Source: Chloroflexota bacterium
GTDB taxonomy: Bacteria > Chloroflexota > Dormibacteria > CF-121
Assembly (NCBI GenBank): GCA_005881175.1
Contig: VBEN01000011.1
Coordinates: 1-35,733, forward strand
Reading direction: 5' to 3'
DNA: 35,733 nt
Part shown: piece after piece, positions 1 through 11,480 of the stretch
Numbering within the stretch: the stretch's first letter is position 1
How the letters are laid out: every line of letters starts with the position of its first letter
The notes under the pieces: generated by a model
What the model was told of the DNA's origin: nothing
Databases searched by the model: none
What the model saw: only the letters and a program-made list of their open reading frames with translations
Position numbers and translations under genes: made by a program

Positions 1-3136
<3,136 letters not shown>

Positions 3137-3145
3137 CGGTCGCCC

Positions 3146-3151
3146 TAAACT
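3146..3151 (+). promoter_or_regulatory. Extended-TANNNT -10 element, probable leaderless promoter
   Basis: TAAACT lies 6 nt before the ATG at 3158, the spacing expected for a leaderless transcript. The reverse strand of the same core reads TAAGTT, facing the FmdB gene, so the two divergent genes would share one A/T core. No clear -35 and no Shine-Dalgarno sequence are visible for the plus-strand gene. Confidence 0.45.
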
Positions 3152-3157
3152 TAGCGC

Positions 3158-3571
3158 ATGGCAGAGCAACACTCGACGGAGAAAGGGGAAGATTCGCCGG
3201 GAAACCGAGAGTCGGAGGGAACCGAGCGTGTCCGCGAGGTGATCCGCGACGGTTTCTACACGCTGCTCGGGGCGGCGAGCTGGGCGTTCGAGAAGACCGA
3301 TGAGATGGCCAATACCTGGCTGCATCAAGGACGGGCGAGTGGCGAGGAAAGCCGACGCCGCTTCGATGAGTTCGCCACACGCACCCGACGGGCGGGCGAG
3401 GACCTCGGCCGGCGGGTTCAGGACAGCGTGCGGGGTGCCAGGATGCCGCTTGCGACCCGGGAACAGGTCGCAAACCTGGAACGCCAGGTCGCCGAACTGA
3501 GCAAGCAGCTTGAATCGATGCGAGGGACGTCGGCGGCGAATCCGCCGCAACGAGGTCGCACAGAGACTTAA
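3158..3571 (+). CDS. Phasin-like / coiled-coil protein
   Basis: 137 residues, soluble and highly charged. A central amphipathic segment (about residues 25-95, including FYTLLGAASWAFEKTDEMAN and a following Arg/Glu-rich stretch) resembles PhaF/PhaI-type granule-associated proteins. A C-terminal coiled coil follows (about residues 98-122, LATREQVANLERQVAELSKQ). In phasins such segments coat polyhydroxyalkanoate granules. No PHA synthase is in the window, so a granule role is inference from composition only. Diverges from the FmdB gene with a 21-bp gap and probably uses a leaderless start. Could equally be a general coiled-coil stress or envelope protein. Confidence 0.6.
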   Translation: MAEQHSTEKGEDSPGNRESEGTERVREVIRDGFYTLLGAASWAFEKTDEMANTWLHQGRASGEESRRRFDEFATRTRRAGEDLGRRVQDSVRGARMPLATREQVANLERQVAELSKQLESMRGTSAANPPQRGRTET

Positions 3572-3670
3572 ACGGGCCGGTGCGTCGTCCAGCGGCCCAT
3601 CGCGCACTCGGCCGAAATCACGACGGCCTCGTGTGCGCGTACGGGGCGCATTCGACGCCGGCCCTTATTC

Positions 3671-3699
3671 GCCCGAAAGGGCGGCGCCCCGAGGGGCGC
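3671..3699. terminator. Two tandem hairpins between convergent genes
   Basis: GCCC-GAAA-GGGC (3671-3682) is a 4-bp stem with a GNRA loop. It is followed directly by GCGCCC-CGAG-GGGCGC (3684-3699). Both sit between the 3' ends of the phasin-like gene and the PBP gene, where a bidirectional terminator would be expected. There is no T-tract, so intrinsic termination is uncertain. Confidence 0.4.
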
Positions 3700-3712
3700 T
3701 AACGCGGCGCCG

Positions 3713-5821
3713 TTATCCGTGATGTTTCTTGTGCTTGCCGCCCCCCTCGCCGCCGCCGCAACCGTCCTCACAACGTGAGGGCGGCTGCTGGGACTGTGCC
3801 ACTTGCTCCGTCCCGGGTAGCAGATAGGCGATGTAGCCATTCATGGTGACGGCGTGCAGACCGTCAGGGACACTGAACCAGCTGTCAGGCTGGCCATTCA
3901 ACGCCGCGGTCATGAAGCCATGGAAGATGGGGGCAGCGCCCACGATGCCGCTCACGTTGCGCATGGGCGTGTGATCGGCATTGCCCACCCAGACCGCCAC
4001 CGCCAGGTTTGGCGTAAAGCCGACCGTCAAGTTGTCACGGAAGTCGTTGGTCGTTCCCGTCTTCGCGGCGACATGATGGCCGGGGATGACGAGATCGCTG
4101 TTGCGGCCGAACTCGAGGGCGCGGTTGCGGTCATTGGACAGCATGTCCGCCATGATGAAACTCACCTGTGGGGTCAGCGCCGCCTTGCCCCTGCCCGCGG
4201 CGTACCGATACAGGGTGGTGCCGTCGTGCGCCGTGATCTTCAGGATCGCCTGTGGGTGCCGGTAGGTTCCCTGGGCGGCGAGCGTGCTCGCGCCTGCCGC
4301 CATATCGATCAGGGGCACCTCATAACCGCCGAGGGTCAAGCTGGGCTGGTAGGCGCTGGTCGGCTGGCTCAGGGTTTCCACGCCCATCCGGCGGGCGACG
4401 TCGACGACCCGATCGATGCCGGTTCCCAGCTCGACCTTGACGGCCGGGATATTGAGCGAATTCCCCAGCGCGAAGGGGATCGGCTGCCAGCCGTGGTAGC
4501 GGCCGTCGTAGTTGCGCGGCGTGTAGGTGCTGCCATCCGCGAGCCGAACCTGCACCGGCGAGTCGTCGACCCAGGAACCCATCGTGAACTTGCCCGACTC
4601 GATGGCCGCCGTGTAGGTAAACATCTTGAAGGCGGACCCCGGCTGGCGCGGAATGATGGCCATGTTGTACTCGCCGCCCGGCACGTCGGGGCCGGCTGAC
4701 CCGACCATCGCCAGCACACCCCCGCTCTTCGGATCGACCGCGACCAGGGCGCCGTCGGTGACATGTTGTGCCTGGAGCGCCGTCACCTTTTCCCGGACCT
4801 GCCGTTCGGCGATCGATTGGAGGTTCCAGTCGAGCGACGTGATCACCGTCAGCCCGCCGTTCTTGAGCAGCTCCTCTCCGTAGGTTTTCTCCAGCTGCGC
4901 CGCTACCCAGTGAACGAAACCGGGCGCCTTGACGTCGTCCGCGGCGGATGGCTTTTGCAGCGCGAGTTTCTGCGCCGACGCGGCCTGCGCCTGGGCCGCC
5001 GTGATCTCGCCGACCTTGACCATCGCATCCAGCACGACGCGCTGCCGCGCCCGAGCACCGTTGAGGTTGGTGAACGGATCCAGCGCGGTTGGCGCTTGGG
5101 GAAGACCGGCGAGCAAGGCCGCCTCTGAAAGCGAAAGCTGACGGGCCGTTTTTCCGAAGTAGGTTTCTGCCGCCGCCTCGACGCCGTAAGCCTGGTTTCC
5201 GTAGTAAATCCGGTTCAGGTATGCCTCCAGGATCTGCGCCTTCGAGTACTGATGCTCGATCTCAACCGCCAGAATTGCCTCATCGAGTTTGCGCAGCAGC
5301 GACCGATCCCCCGACAGGTAGATGTTCTTGACGAGCTGTTGGGTGATGGTGCTGCCGCCCTGGTTGAATCGGAGATGGATCAGGTCGTCGAGGCCCGCCT
5401 GCCCGGTGCGCAGCAGGTTCAGACCGCCGTGCTGGTAGAAAGTCCGGTCCTCCACGGCGATCGTGGCCTGTCGCATCGAGGCGGCGATCTGACTCAAGGG
5501 CACGATGTGGCGCCGTTCGGAACCTTGATGAATCTCGGCCAGCAGCACGGTCCCGGTTCGGTCGTAAATGCGGGTCGAAAGCGGCAGGCGGGCCGTGCTC
5601 AGGTTGGAGGTGGATGGAAGGCCGGCCCAGACATAGAGCATCCCCGGGAGAACCACGAGCAGGATCGCCAGGAAGGTAGCCGGCATGACCATCCAGGGCT
5701 GGAAACGGAGCCGGCGCCTGCCGGGCGCGACGCGATGGCCGCATCCGGAGCAATATCGACTGTCGGGCTTGAGTCGATTAGCACAGGCCGGGCAATACGA
5801 TTCCGCTGAAGGCGCCATCAT
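3713..5821 (-). CDS. Class A penicillin-binding protein with N-terminal zinc ribbon
   Basis: Bifunctional peptidoglycan glycosyltransferase/transpeptidase. From the ATG at 5821 (a TTG five codons upstream is possible; neither has a good ribosome site) it has about 702 residues. Order: zinc ribbon (CPAC and CSGC pairs) in the first 30 residues, one membrane helix, GT51 domain with EDRTFYQHGG (catalytic Glu) and QGGSTITQQLVKN, then the transpeptidase with SAFK (catalytic Ser), SLN and KTGTTNDFRDN. All catalytic motifs are intact. The extreme C-terminus, RCEDGCGGGEGG then KHKKHHG, is a Cys/Gly/His-rich tail not usual for the family. Monocistronic. The cytosolic zinc ribbon suggests a regulatory or partner contact; that is inference. 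Confidence 0.95.
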   Translation of the reverse strand: MMAPSAESYCPACANRLKPDSRYCSGCGHRVAPGRRRLRFQPWMVMPATFLAILLVVLPGMLYVWAGLPSTSNLSTARLPLSTRIYDRTGTVLLAEIHQGSERRHIVPLSQIAASMRQATIAVEDRTFYQHGGLNLLRTGQAGLDDLIHLRFNQGGSTITQQLVKNIYLSGDRSLLRKLDEAILAVEIEHQYSKAQILEAYLNRIYYGNQAYGVEAAAETYFGKTARQLSLSEAALLAGLPQAPTALDPFTNLNGARARQRVVLDAMVKVGEITAAQAQAASAQKLALQKPSAADDVKAPGFVHWVAAQLEKTYGEELLKNGGLTVITSLDWNLQSIAERQVREKVTALQAQHVTDGALVAVDPKSGGVLAMVGSAGPDVPGGEYNMAIIPRQPGSAFKMFTYTAAIESGKFTMGSWVDDSPVQVRLADGSTYTPRNYDGRYHGWQPIPFALGNSLNIPAVKVELGTGIDRVVDVARRMGVETLSQPTSAYQPSLTLGGYEVPLIDMAAGASTLAAQGTYRHPQAILKITAHDGTTLYRYAAGRGKAALTPQVSFIMADMLSNDRNRALEFGRNSDLVIPGHHVAAKTGTTNDFRDNLTVGFTPNLAVAVWVGNADHTPMRNVSGIVGAAPIFHGFMTAALNGQPDSWFSVPDGLHAVTMNGYIAYLLPGTEQVAQSQQPPSRCEDGCGGGEGGGKHKKHHG

Positions 5822-5884
5822 TAGTTGAAACGCCAAAGGATGGCTACGATGTCCGGGTATTGGCTAATTTCATTGACAGATTAG

Positions 5885-5890
5885 ATTATA
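5885..5890 (-). promoter_or_regulatory. -10 box upstream of the PBP gene
   Basis: A perfect TATAAT on the minus strand about 64 nt before the ATG at 5821. No convincing -35 lies 16-18 bp upstream of it. It is the only obvious promoter element in the AT-richer gap 5822-5929. Confidence 0.45.
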
Positions 5891-5929
5891 GGGCGATAGT
5901 CACATCCGGTTCGGTCGGGGGAGGGGCGG

Positions 5930-6469
5930 CTAGGCCGGCAGGACGCGGGCGCCGAGCACAGCCGTGAGGTGGGCCAGGGCCCACTTCTGTACCTCATCCC
6001 CGGGGTGCCCGGGCGCGTCGAAGGTCGCGACCGCCGACGCCGGCACCACCACCCGGTAGTCCCGGTTGCGCAGATCCGCCACCGTGTGCAAAACGCAGAT
6101 GTCGGTGCAGACGCCGATGACGGTCACCTGCTCCGGCTGGGCCGTCTTCAGAAGCTCGTCCAGGTTGGTCTCGAAGAACCCGGAGTAGCGTCGCTTGCGG
6201 ATCAAGGTCGCGTCTTTGAGATACGGCTGGAGCTCCTCGACCGGATCCGCCTCTTTCGTCCCGCGCACGCAATGGACGGGAAATACCTCGAACTCTCGGT
6301 CGTGAGGATCATGGGTATCGGCGAGAAAGACCAGCTGATCGCCGGCACGCCGACGTTCTTCGATCACGTTACGGATTGCGGGAATCGCCGCATCACAACG
6401 AGGCGATGCCAGGTTGCCCGCCTTGCAAAAACCGTTGAGGACATCGACCACGATCGTGACGTTCGGCAT
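5930..6469 (-). CDS. pncA: Nicotinamidase / isochorismatase-family cysteine hydrolase
   Basis: Hydrolyses nicotinamide to nicotinate in the NAD salvage pathway. 179 residues. The family triad is visible: D9 in VVDVLNGF, K92 in RKRRYSGFF, and C125 in GVCTDICVLHT. The metal-binding loop is DTHDPHD (residues 51-57). The nicotinamidase assignment, rather than another isochorismatase-like hydrolase, is supported by the gene directly upstream (2-nt gap), a nicotinate phosphoribosyltransferase that uses its product. Last gene of the fabH-accD-accA-pncB-pncA operon. Confidence 0.9.
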   Translation of the reverse strand: MPNVTIVVDVLNGFCKAGNLASPRCDAAIPAIRNVIEERRRAGDQLVFLADTHDPHDREFEVFPVHCVRGTKEADPVEELQPYLKDATLIRKRRYSGFFETNLDELLKTAQPEQVTVIGVCTDICVLHTVADLRNRDYRVVVPASAVATFDAPGHPGDEVQKWALAHLTAVLGARVLPA

Positions 6470-6471
6470 GC

Positions 6472-7560
6472 TTAGCTGACGAGCTCGAGACGCGGATTCG
6501 GCCGGTAGCGCCGGCCGCTCTTGGCACAGGGCCGGCCCTCGACCATGACCACATCCGCGGTGAAGTCGTAGACACCCTGAAAGAACGCGCTGCCCACGCC
6601 GTAGGCGTCGACCGGTACCTGTTCGTGCTCGAACCGCTCGATCTTCTCGACGTTGAAGCCGCCGCTGGCCACGATCTTCACGTTCTCGAACCCTTCCCGG
6701 TCGAGGGCGCGGCGGACCAGCGTGCAGAGCTGCGGGTTGACACCCCGCGGGTCAAAGTCGCCCATCAGCTTCTGGATGCTGGCGTCGACCATCGTCTCCG
6801 AGGTGTCGAGGCGGACTCCCCACAGACGATCCCCCAACGCCCGCGCCACCTCCAGCGACGTGCGGGCGCAGTCGTTCTCCCAGTCGACAAGGACGACCAG
6901 GTTGGCGCTGGGGTCGACGTATTCCGCGTATTTCTGGGCGGCCAGGACCGTGTCGCCCTGGTAGGCGGCGATCAGCGAATGCGGCACGGTGCCCATTCCC
7001 TTGCCGCCCCACCAGGAAGCCTGGGCATCGGTCGAAACCCCGATCGCGCCTGAGACGTGAGCGGCGTAGCCGTCGCCCGTCTGCACCAGATGATGGTCAT
7101 GACGCGCCGGGAAAAAGATGATCTGCTTGCCTTGCGCGGCCTCGACAACTCTCCGGACATTGGTGGCGACCTTCGTACGCCGCGATAGCACCCCGAGGTA
7201 CACCGTCTCCAGGCGGGCGAAGAGTGAGTAGTCACCTTCGATCGTCATCGCGGTCTCCCACGGGGCTATCTCATCGCCGTCGTAGAGGGCATGTACCCGC
7301 AGCTGCGAGAAATCCTCGGAACAGAGCTTCACGATGGCGATCGCCTCGTCCATGCCGCCGATGATGGCGCGCTTTTTCTGAAAGACCTGCATCAGCACGT
7401 GGGGATGTTGCTGATCCGAACGGAGTACGTCGACCGTCCGATTGAAGTAGACGTCGCTGTAATAGCCTTCGCGGATCCGTTCCACCGCGAGCCGGAAGAC
7501 GGAAGGATCCAGTCGCTCCCGCCGGCGGACCGGCGCCTCGGTTACCGCGCTACTCGCCAC
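6472..7560 (-). CDS. pncB: Nicotinate phosphoribosyltransferase
   Basis: Joins nicotinate and PRPP to nicotinate mononucleotide, committing nicotinate to NAD synthesis. 362 residues, the shorter form of the family. Visible motifs are EGDYSLFARLETVYLG with SRRTKVATN, FFPARHDHHL, GGKGMGTVPHSLIAAY, and the phosphate-binding VASGGFN followed by VDAYGVGSAFF. The start is GTG 7560, 9 nt after the accA stop; the ribosome site is weak, which fits coupling. Works with the neighbouring nicotinamidase to recycle nicotinamide. Linkage to acetyl-CoA carboxylase genes may simply be operon convenience. Confidence 0.93.
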   Translation of the reverse strand: MASSAVTEAPVRRRERLDPSVFRLAVERIREGYYSDVYFNRTVDVLRSDQQHPHVLMQVFQKKRAIIGGMDEAIAIVKLCSEDFSQLRVHALYDGDEIAPWETAMTIEGDYSLFARLETVYLGVLSRRTKVATNVRRVVEAAQGKQIIFFPARHDHHLVQTGDGYAAHVSGAIGVSTDAQASWWGGKGMGTVPHSLIAAYQGDTVLAAQKYAEYVDPSANLVVLVDWENDCARTSLEVARALGDRLWGVRLDTSETMVDASIQKLMGDFDPRGVNPQLCTLVRRALDREGFENVKIVASGGFNVEKIERFEHEQVPVDAYGVGSAFFQGVYDFTADVVMVEGRPCAKSGRRYRPNPRLELVS

Positions 7561-7569
7561 CGCCTGATG

Positions 7570-8385
7570 TTAAGAGGTCGCGCCGATCCGCCGGTATCGC
7601 TGATAGCGGTCCTCCAGCAGGCGATCGACGGCGACCGCTTCCAGCGTGGCCAGATGCCGCCGGAGCGCCGCCCCGGCCGCGTCCGCTGCCATGCCGTAAT
7701 CATTCTGTGCCCCACCGGAGGGTTCCGGCACGATCTCGTCAGCCAGCCCCATGCGCTTCAGGTCGGCTGCCGTCAGTTTCAAGGCCTGCGCCGCCTCCAC
7801 CTTGCGGGCAATATCCCGCCACAGGATCGAGGCGCAGGCCTCCGGCATCGCGACACTGTAAATCGAGTGTTCCATCATGAGCAGCCGGTCGCCGACGCCG
7901 ATGCCCAGCGCGCCCCCGCTGCCCCCTTCGCCCAGCACCAGTGTCAGGATCGGGACCCGGGCCTGCGCCAGCGCCACCAGGTTCTCGGCTATCGCCCAGG
8001 CGATGCCGCGCTCCTCTGCCCCAGCGCCCGGAAATGCTCCCGATGTATCGACGAAGGCGATGATCGGAAATTGGAAGCGCTCCGCTTGCCGGATCAGTCG
8101 TAGCGCCTTCCGGTAGCCCTCCGGGTTCGCCATCCCGAAATTGCGCATGGCCCGTTCGGCGGTCGTCCGCCCCTTTTGCTGGGCGATGACCATGACGGTT
8201 CGATGATCGAGGCCCGCCGGACCGCCGATGATGGCATGGTCGTCACCAAAGAGACGATCGCCATGCAACTCGAAGAAATTGCCGAAGATGGCATGGATGT
8301 AGTCGAGGGCGTAGGGGCGATCAGGATGACGGGCGAGCTCGACTTGCTCCCAGGTCGCGGCGGCGATCGATCCGTTGTCGGTCAA
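7570..8385 (-). CDS. accA: Acetyl-CoA carboxylase carboxyltransferase subunit alpha
   Basis: With AccD forms the carboxyltransferase that makes malonyl-CoA, the first step of fatty-acid synthesis. 271 residues, shorter than E. coli AccA (about 319) because the N-terminal extension is reduced. It contains WEQVELARHPDRPYALDYI, GRTTAERAMRNFGM, FVDTSGAFPGAGAEERG and LVLGEGGSGGALGIGVGDR (oxyanion-hole glycines). The start is TTG 8385, sharing TTGA with the accD stop. No biotin carboxylase or BCCP gene is in the window. Confidence 0.96.
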   Translation of the reverse strand: MTDNGSIAAATWEQVELARHPDRPYALDYIHAIFGNFFELHGDRLFGDDHAIIGGPAGLDHRTVMVIAQQKGRTTAERAMRNFGMANPEGYRKALRLIRQAERFQFPIIAFVDTSGAFPGAGAEERGIAWAIAENLVALAQARVPILTLVLGEGGSGGALGIGVGDRLLMMEHSIYSVAMPEACASILWRDIARKVEAAQALKLTAADLKRMGLADEIVPEPSGGAQNDYGMAADAAGAALRRHLATLEAVAVDRLLEDRYQRYRRIGATS

Positions 8386-9293
8386 CCGCGAACGGCCGGC
8401 GTAGGCGCCGATGCCTTGGCCCGCGGCTGCAGGTCGAAATCTTTGGCCACCCCGTTCGTGGCGTAAAGCTCCAGCAGCTGGCGGAGGACGGTGGGCAGCT
8501 CCGGCCGGGGCACGACCAGGTCGATCATGCCGTGCTGCCAGAGGAACTCCGCGGTCTGGAAGCCCTCAGGAAGCGTTTCATAGGTGGCTTGCTGGATGAC
8601 GCGCGCCCCGGCGAATCCGATCATCGCGCCAGGTTCGGCGAGGATCACGTCCGCGAGCGAGGCGAAGCTGGCGGTGACGCCGCCCATCGTGGGGTCGGTC
8701 AGCAGCGAGATGTAGGGTATTCCAGCGGCACCCAGCCGCCCGAGCGCCGCCGCCGTCTTCGCCATCTGCATCAACGAGAGCATTCCCTCCTGCATCCGGG
8801 CGCCCCCGGATGCCGAGATGATCAGGAGGGGGAGGCGGCTATGCAGCGCCCGCTCGATGCCATTTGTGATTTTTTCTCCGGTGGCGGCGCCCATGCTGCC
8901 GCCCATGAACGCGAAGTCGAGGCAGACCATCACCAGTGGCTGCCCGGCCAGGATGGCCTCGCCCCAGGTGACCGCCTCGTTGACGCCGGTGCTGGCTCGG
9001 CTTTGTTCGATCCGCTTGCTGTACGGCTGCGAATCCTTGAAACCAAGTGCATCGGTGGCGATGATGTTCTGATCCTCTTCACGAAAGGATCCGGGCTCCA
9101 CCAGCATCGCGATCCGCTCCGGGGCGCGGAGCCTGAAGTGGTAACCGCAGCGATAGCAAACCCCCAGCGCCGCCGTGAGACGGGCAGGTTCGAGTGACGT
9201 GTCGCACTTCGGGCAGGTGAGCCGGTCGATCTCCTCACCGACGCCGACGCGTGGCGATGGCAGAGCCACATACCGAGTCTTGGGACGAAACAT
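8382..9293 (-). CDS. accD: Acetyl-CoA carboxylase carboxyltransferase subunit beta
   Basis: Zinc-containing beta subunit of the carboxyltransferase. 303 residues. A four-cysteine zinc ribbon (CPKC near residue 27 and CYRC about 20 residues later) precedes the crotonase-like core with FMGGSMGAATGEKI, ISASGGARMQEGMLSLMQMA and DPTMGGVTASFA. Starts at ATG 9293, 3 nt after the fabH stop, and its end overlaps the TTG start of accA by 4 nt, so equimolar AccA and AccD by coupling is plausible. The C-terminal about 20 residues are Ala/Pro-rich and probably disordered. Confidence 0.97.
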   Translation of the reverse strand: MFRPKTRYVALPSPRVGVGEEIDRLTCPKCDTSLEPARLTAALGVCYRCGYHFRLRAPERIAMLVEPGSFREEDQNIIATDALGFKDSQPYSKRIEQSRASTGVNEAVTWGEAILAGQPLVMVCLDFAFMGGSMGAATGEKITNGIERALHSRLPLLIISASGGARMQEGMLSLMQMAKTAAALGRLGAAGIPYISLLTDPTMGGVTASFASLADVILAEPGAMIGFAGARVIQQATYETLPEGFQTAEFLWQHGMIDLVVPRPELPTVLRQLLELYATNGVAKDFDLQPRAKASAPTPAVRG

Positions 9294-9296
9294 GGG

Positions 9297-10280
9297 TTAG
9301 GCCGCGACCCTTACGGGCGCGCCTTCCCATTCGATCACGCACGCTCCCCAGGTCAACCCGGCGCCAAATCCGACGAGCACCAGATGGTCGCCAGTCTTGA
9401 GCCGGCCCGCGGCCAGAGCGTCTTTGAGCGCCAGCGGGATCGAGGCCGTCGACGTGTTGCCGTAGGCGGCAATGCCATTAACCATGACGTCGGCGCCCAC
9501 GCCAAGCCGCTTGCCGGCCGCCTCGATGATGCGGGCATTGGCCTGATGGGGGACGATCAGCTTGACGTCCTCGAGCCGGATGTTGGCTTTCTCCAATGCC
9601 TGGAGCGTCGCCTGGGCCAGGATCTCCGTGGCAAAGCGGAACACTTTGCGCCCGTCCATGCGGATCTCCGGCCGGCCCGGGCCCTCGGGGCCATCGGCGC
9701 CGGGCGCGACATAGATAAGGTCACCGCCGGAGCCGTCCGATCCAAGCACACACGACTTGATGCCGGCGCCGTTGACGCCCGGCCCCAGCACGACCGCGCC
9801 CGCGCCGTCACCGAAGACGACACAGGTGCCGCGGTCCTTGAAATTGATGATCTTCGTGAGGGTCTCACTCCCGAGAACGATCGCCTGCTTGGCCTCGCCG
9901 CTGCTGACGAACCGGTCGGCCACACTCATGGCGTAGAGGAAGCCGGTGCAGGCGGCCTGCACGTCGAAGGCGGGGCCGTGGGCCCCCAGCCGCTCCTGAA
10001 CGCGCGACGCGACCGAGGGGAACATCGAGTCAGGGGTTGAGGTGCTGGACACGATCAGGTCGGTATCCTGCGGGCGCAGCCCCGCGACGGCCAGCGCATC
10101 CTTGGCCGCTTCGGCGGCCAGGTCGGTGGCGGTCTCATTGACCGCCGCGATCCGGCGCTCAACGATGCCGGTGCGCTCGCGGATCCAGGTGTCGGACGTC
10201 TCGACCATCTTCTCGAGGTCGGCGTTCGTCAGGATGCCGGACGGAACATAGCTGCCGACCGACTTGATGCTGGTAAGCAT
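9297..10280 (-). CDS. fabH: Beta-ketoacyl-ACP synthase III
   Basis: Condenses acetyl-CoA (or another short or branched acyl-CoA) with malonyl-ACP to start fatty-acid synthesis. 327 residues, standard. The Cys-His-Asn triad is visible: C111 in QAACTGFLYAMS, H245 in VPHQANARI, N275 in YGNTSTAS. ATG 10280 is preceded by GGGGAGA at good distance. First gene of the five-gene operon; the following accD and accA supply its malonyl substrate. Primer preference (straight or branched) cannot be read from the sequence. Confidence 0.97.
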   Translation of the reverse strand: MLTSIKSVGSYVPSGILTNADLEKMVETSDTWIRERTGIVERRIAAVNETATDLAAEAAKDALAVAGLRPQDTDLIVSSTSTPDSMFPSVASRVQERLGAHGPAFDVQAACTGFLYAMSVADRFVSSGEAKQAIVLGSETLTKIINFKDRGTCVVFGDGAGAVVLGPGVNGAGIKSCVLGSDGSGGDLIYVAPGADGPEGPGRPEIRMDGRKVFRFATEILAQATLQALEKANIRLEDVKLIVPHQANARIIEAAGKRLGVGADVMVNGIAAYGNTSTASIPLALKDALAAGRLKTGDHLVLVGFGAGLTWGACVIEWEGAPVRVAA

Positions 10281-10307
10281 GCGTCTCCCCGGCTAAAGAA
10301 TCTGACC

Positions 10308-10313
10308 AGTATA
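10308..10313 (-). promoter_or_regulatory. Probable -10 box of the fabH operon
   Basis: TATACT on the minus strand, 27 nt upstream of the fabH ATG, in the 169-bp gap that also serves the divergent hsp20 gene. The -35 is not obvious. Confidence 0.4.
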
Positions 10314-10449
10314 TACCGGCATCCTGGCACTGGTTACGCATCTTCACGGAGCGTCAACAGGCCTGTTCCCAGCCTCGCGGCGGCGTTTAATCCTGCCCGG
10401 CCAGGGGGTATATGGGCCAGCGAAAACAACTCAATGGAGGAGGTCAGTC

Positions 10450-10971
10450 ATGAGCAACGTGATTCGTTGGTCACCGATCAGTGATCTGATGTCCCTTCAC
10501 AGCGCGATGGATCGTCTTTTCGGCGACACTTTTGGCCTTCCTGGCCAGTCGAGAACCGTCGGCGCGGTCGGTGAGGGCTACCTGCCCTTGGACGTCTACC
10601 AGACCGACAAGGAGTGGGTGATCCGAGCCGCTGTTCCGGGAGTGGAGCCGAGCACCGTCGACGTCACGTTCGATGGCGGCCAGATCAATATCAAGGGTGA
10701 GATCATGCCGCCAGCCGGCACCCAGCCGGAGAGCTACTGGCTCCGCGAGAACTTCTATGGCAAGTTCAGCCGGCAGGTTACCCTTCCCGAGGATGCCGTC
10801 GGCGAGCAGGCCAGGGCGCAGTTCGTCAACGGCATGCTGACCCTGACAGTGCCCAAGGCACAGCCGGCCAAGCCCAAGTCGGTGAAGATCCCGATCAGCG
10901 GCGGCACCGCCAGCGGAAACGGCGAACAGAAGCAGATCGGCAGCACCGCAGCGGCAGCCGGAAAGAAATAG
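10450..10971 (+). CDS. Hsp20 / alpha-crystallin small heat-shock protein
   Basis: ATP-independent chaperone that binds unfolding proteins. 173 residues: a short N-terminal arm (VIRWSPISDLMSLHSAMDRL), the alpha-crystallin domain at about residues 45-138 (DVYQTDKEWVIRAAVPGV through LPEDAV and the family signature FVNGMLTLTVPK), and a C-terminal extension with the I-x-I/V-like anchor VKIPIS. A very strong ribosome site (GGAGGAGG, 10436-10443) precedes the ATG. No CIRCE operator is visible upstream, so HrcA control is not supported. Monocistronic, ends at an intrinsic terminator. Confidence 0.95.
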   Translation: MSNVIRWSPISDLMSLHSAMDRLFGDTFGLPGQSRTVGAVGEGYLPLDVYQTDKEWVIRAAVPGVEPSTVDVTFDGGQINIKGEIMPPAGTQPESYWLRENFYGKFSRQVTLPEDAVGEQARAQFVNGMLTLTVPKAQPAKPKSVKIPISGGTASGNGEQKQIGSTAAAAGKK

Positions 10972-10991
10972 GCTCGAAGGATCGACATCGC

Positions 10992-11017
10992 AAAGCCGCC
11001 CAGTCGGGGGCGGCTTT
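10992..11017 (+). terminator. Intrinsic terminator of hsp20
   Basis: A perfect 10-bp stem (AAAGCCGCCC / GGGCGGCTTT) with a 6-nt loop, followed by the T-rich GTGTTGT. It lies between hsp20 and the convergent yjbQ gene and could act on both strands. Confidence 0.8.
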
Positions 11018-11023
11018 GTGTTG

Positions 11024-11422
11024 TCAGCCCAGAACGGTGACCTGAACGCGCCGCTCCCGCGGGCCGTCGAACTCCGCGAGATAGATTCCCTGCCACTGAC
11101 CCAATGCCAGCCGGCCGTCGCGCACCGGTATCGTCTGCGATGTCCCGATCAGCGTTGCCTTGATGTGCGCCGCGGCGTTGCCCTCGGCGTGCCGATAGCC
11201 GTTCTCCCACGGCACCAGCCCGTCCAGCGTGGTGAGGACATCCGTCATCACGTCCGGGTCGGCGTTCTCATTGATGAACACGCCGGCGGTGGTGTGCGCG
11301 ACGTAGACATGGCAGAGACCCGTGCCCACACCACTGTCGCGGACCATTTGCTGGACGCGATCGGTGACATCGACGACGTCCGCCTTGCGGTTGGATCGGA
11401 CGGTCAGCGTGTCGGTTGGCAC
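11024..11422 (-). CDS. YjbQ / UPF0047 family protein
   Basis: About 132 residues from GTG 11422. The frame continues upstream, but that part overlaps the divergent glucosidase gene, and the family is normally about 135-140 residues. Conserved features are HVYVAHTTAGVFINENAD, PWENGYRHAEGNAAAHIKA and LALGQWQGIYLAEFDGPR, with the histidines and Asn/Glu/Asp that form the family's presumed active site. YjbQ proteins have been linked to thiamine-phosphate synthase activity as a secondary function; the physiological role is unclear. A TACGAT element 7 nt before the GTG suggests a leaderless transcript. Confidence 0.88.
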   Translation of the reverse strand: MPTDTLTVRSNRKADVVDVTDRVQQMVRDSGVGTGLCHVYVAHTTAGVFINENADPDVMTDVLTTLDGLVPWENGYRHAEGNAAAHIKATLIGTSQTIPVRDGRLALGQWQGIYLAEFDGPRERRVQVTVLG

Positions 11423-11429
11423 CGAGGCG

Positions 11430-11435
11430 ATCGTA
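11430..11435 (-). promoter_or_regulatory. TANNNT -10 element for a leaderless yjbQ transcript
   Basis: TACGAT on the minus strand, exactly 7 nt before GTG 11422, with no Shine-Dalgarno sequence between. Same arrangement as at 3146 and 32447. Confidence 0.4.
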
Positions 11436-11480
11436 ACAATCCGTTCACGGGATCGCCCAAGCCGGGCAGGGCGACAGATA

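Noticed and set aside
5873-5878. Perfect TTGACA on the plus strand in the gap upstream of the PBP gene
   Set aside because: No -10 at 16-18 bp and no plus-strand gene downstream.
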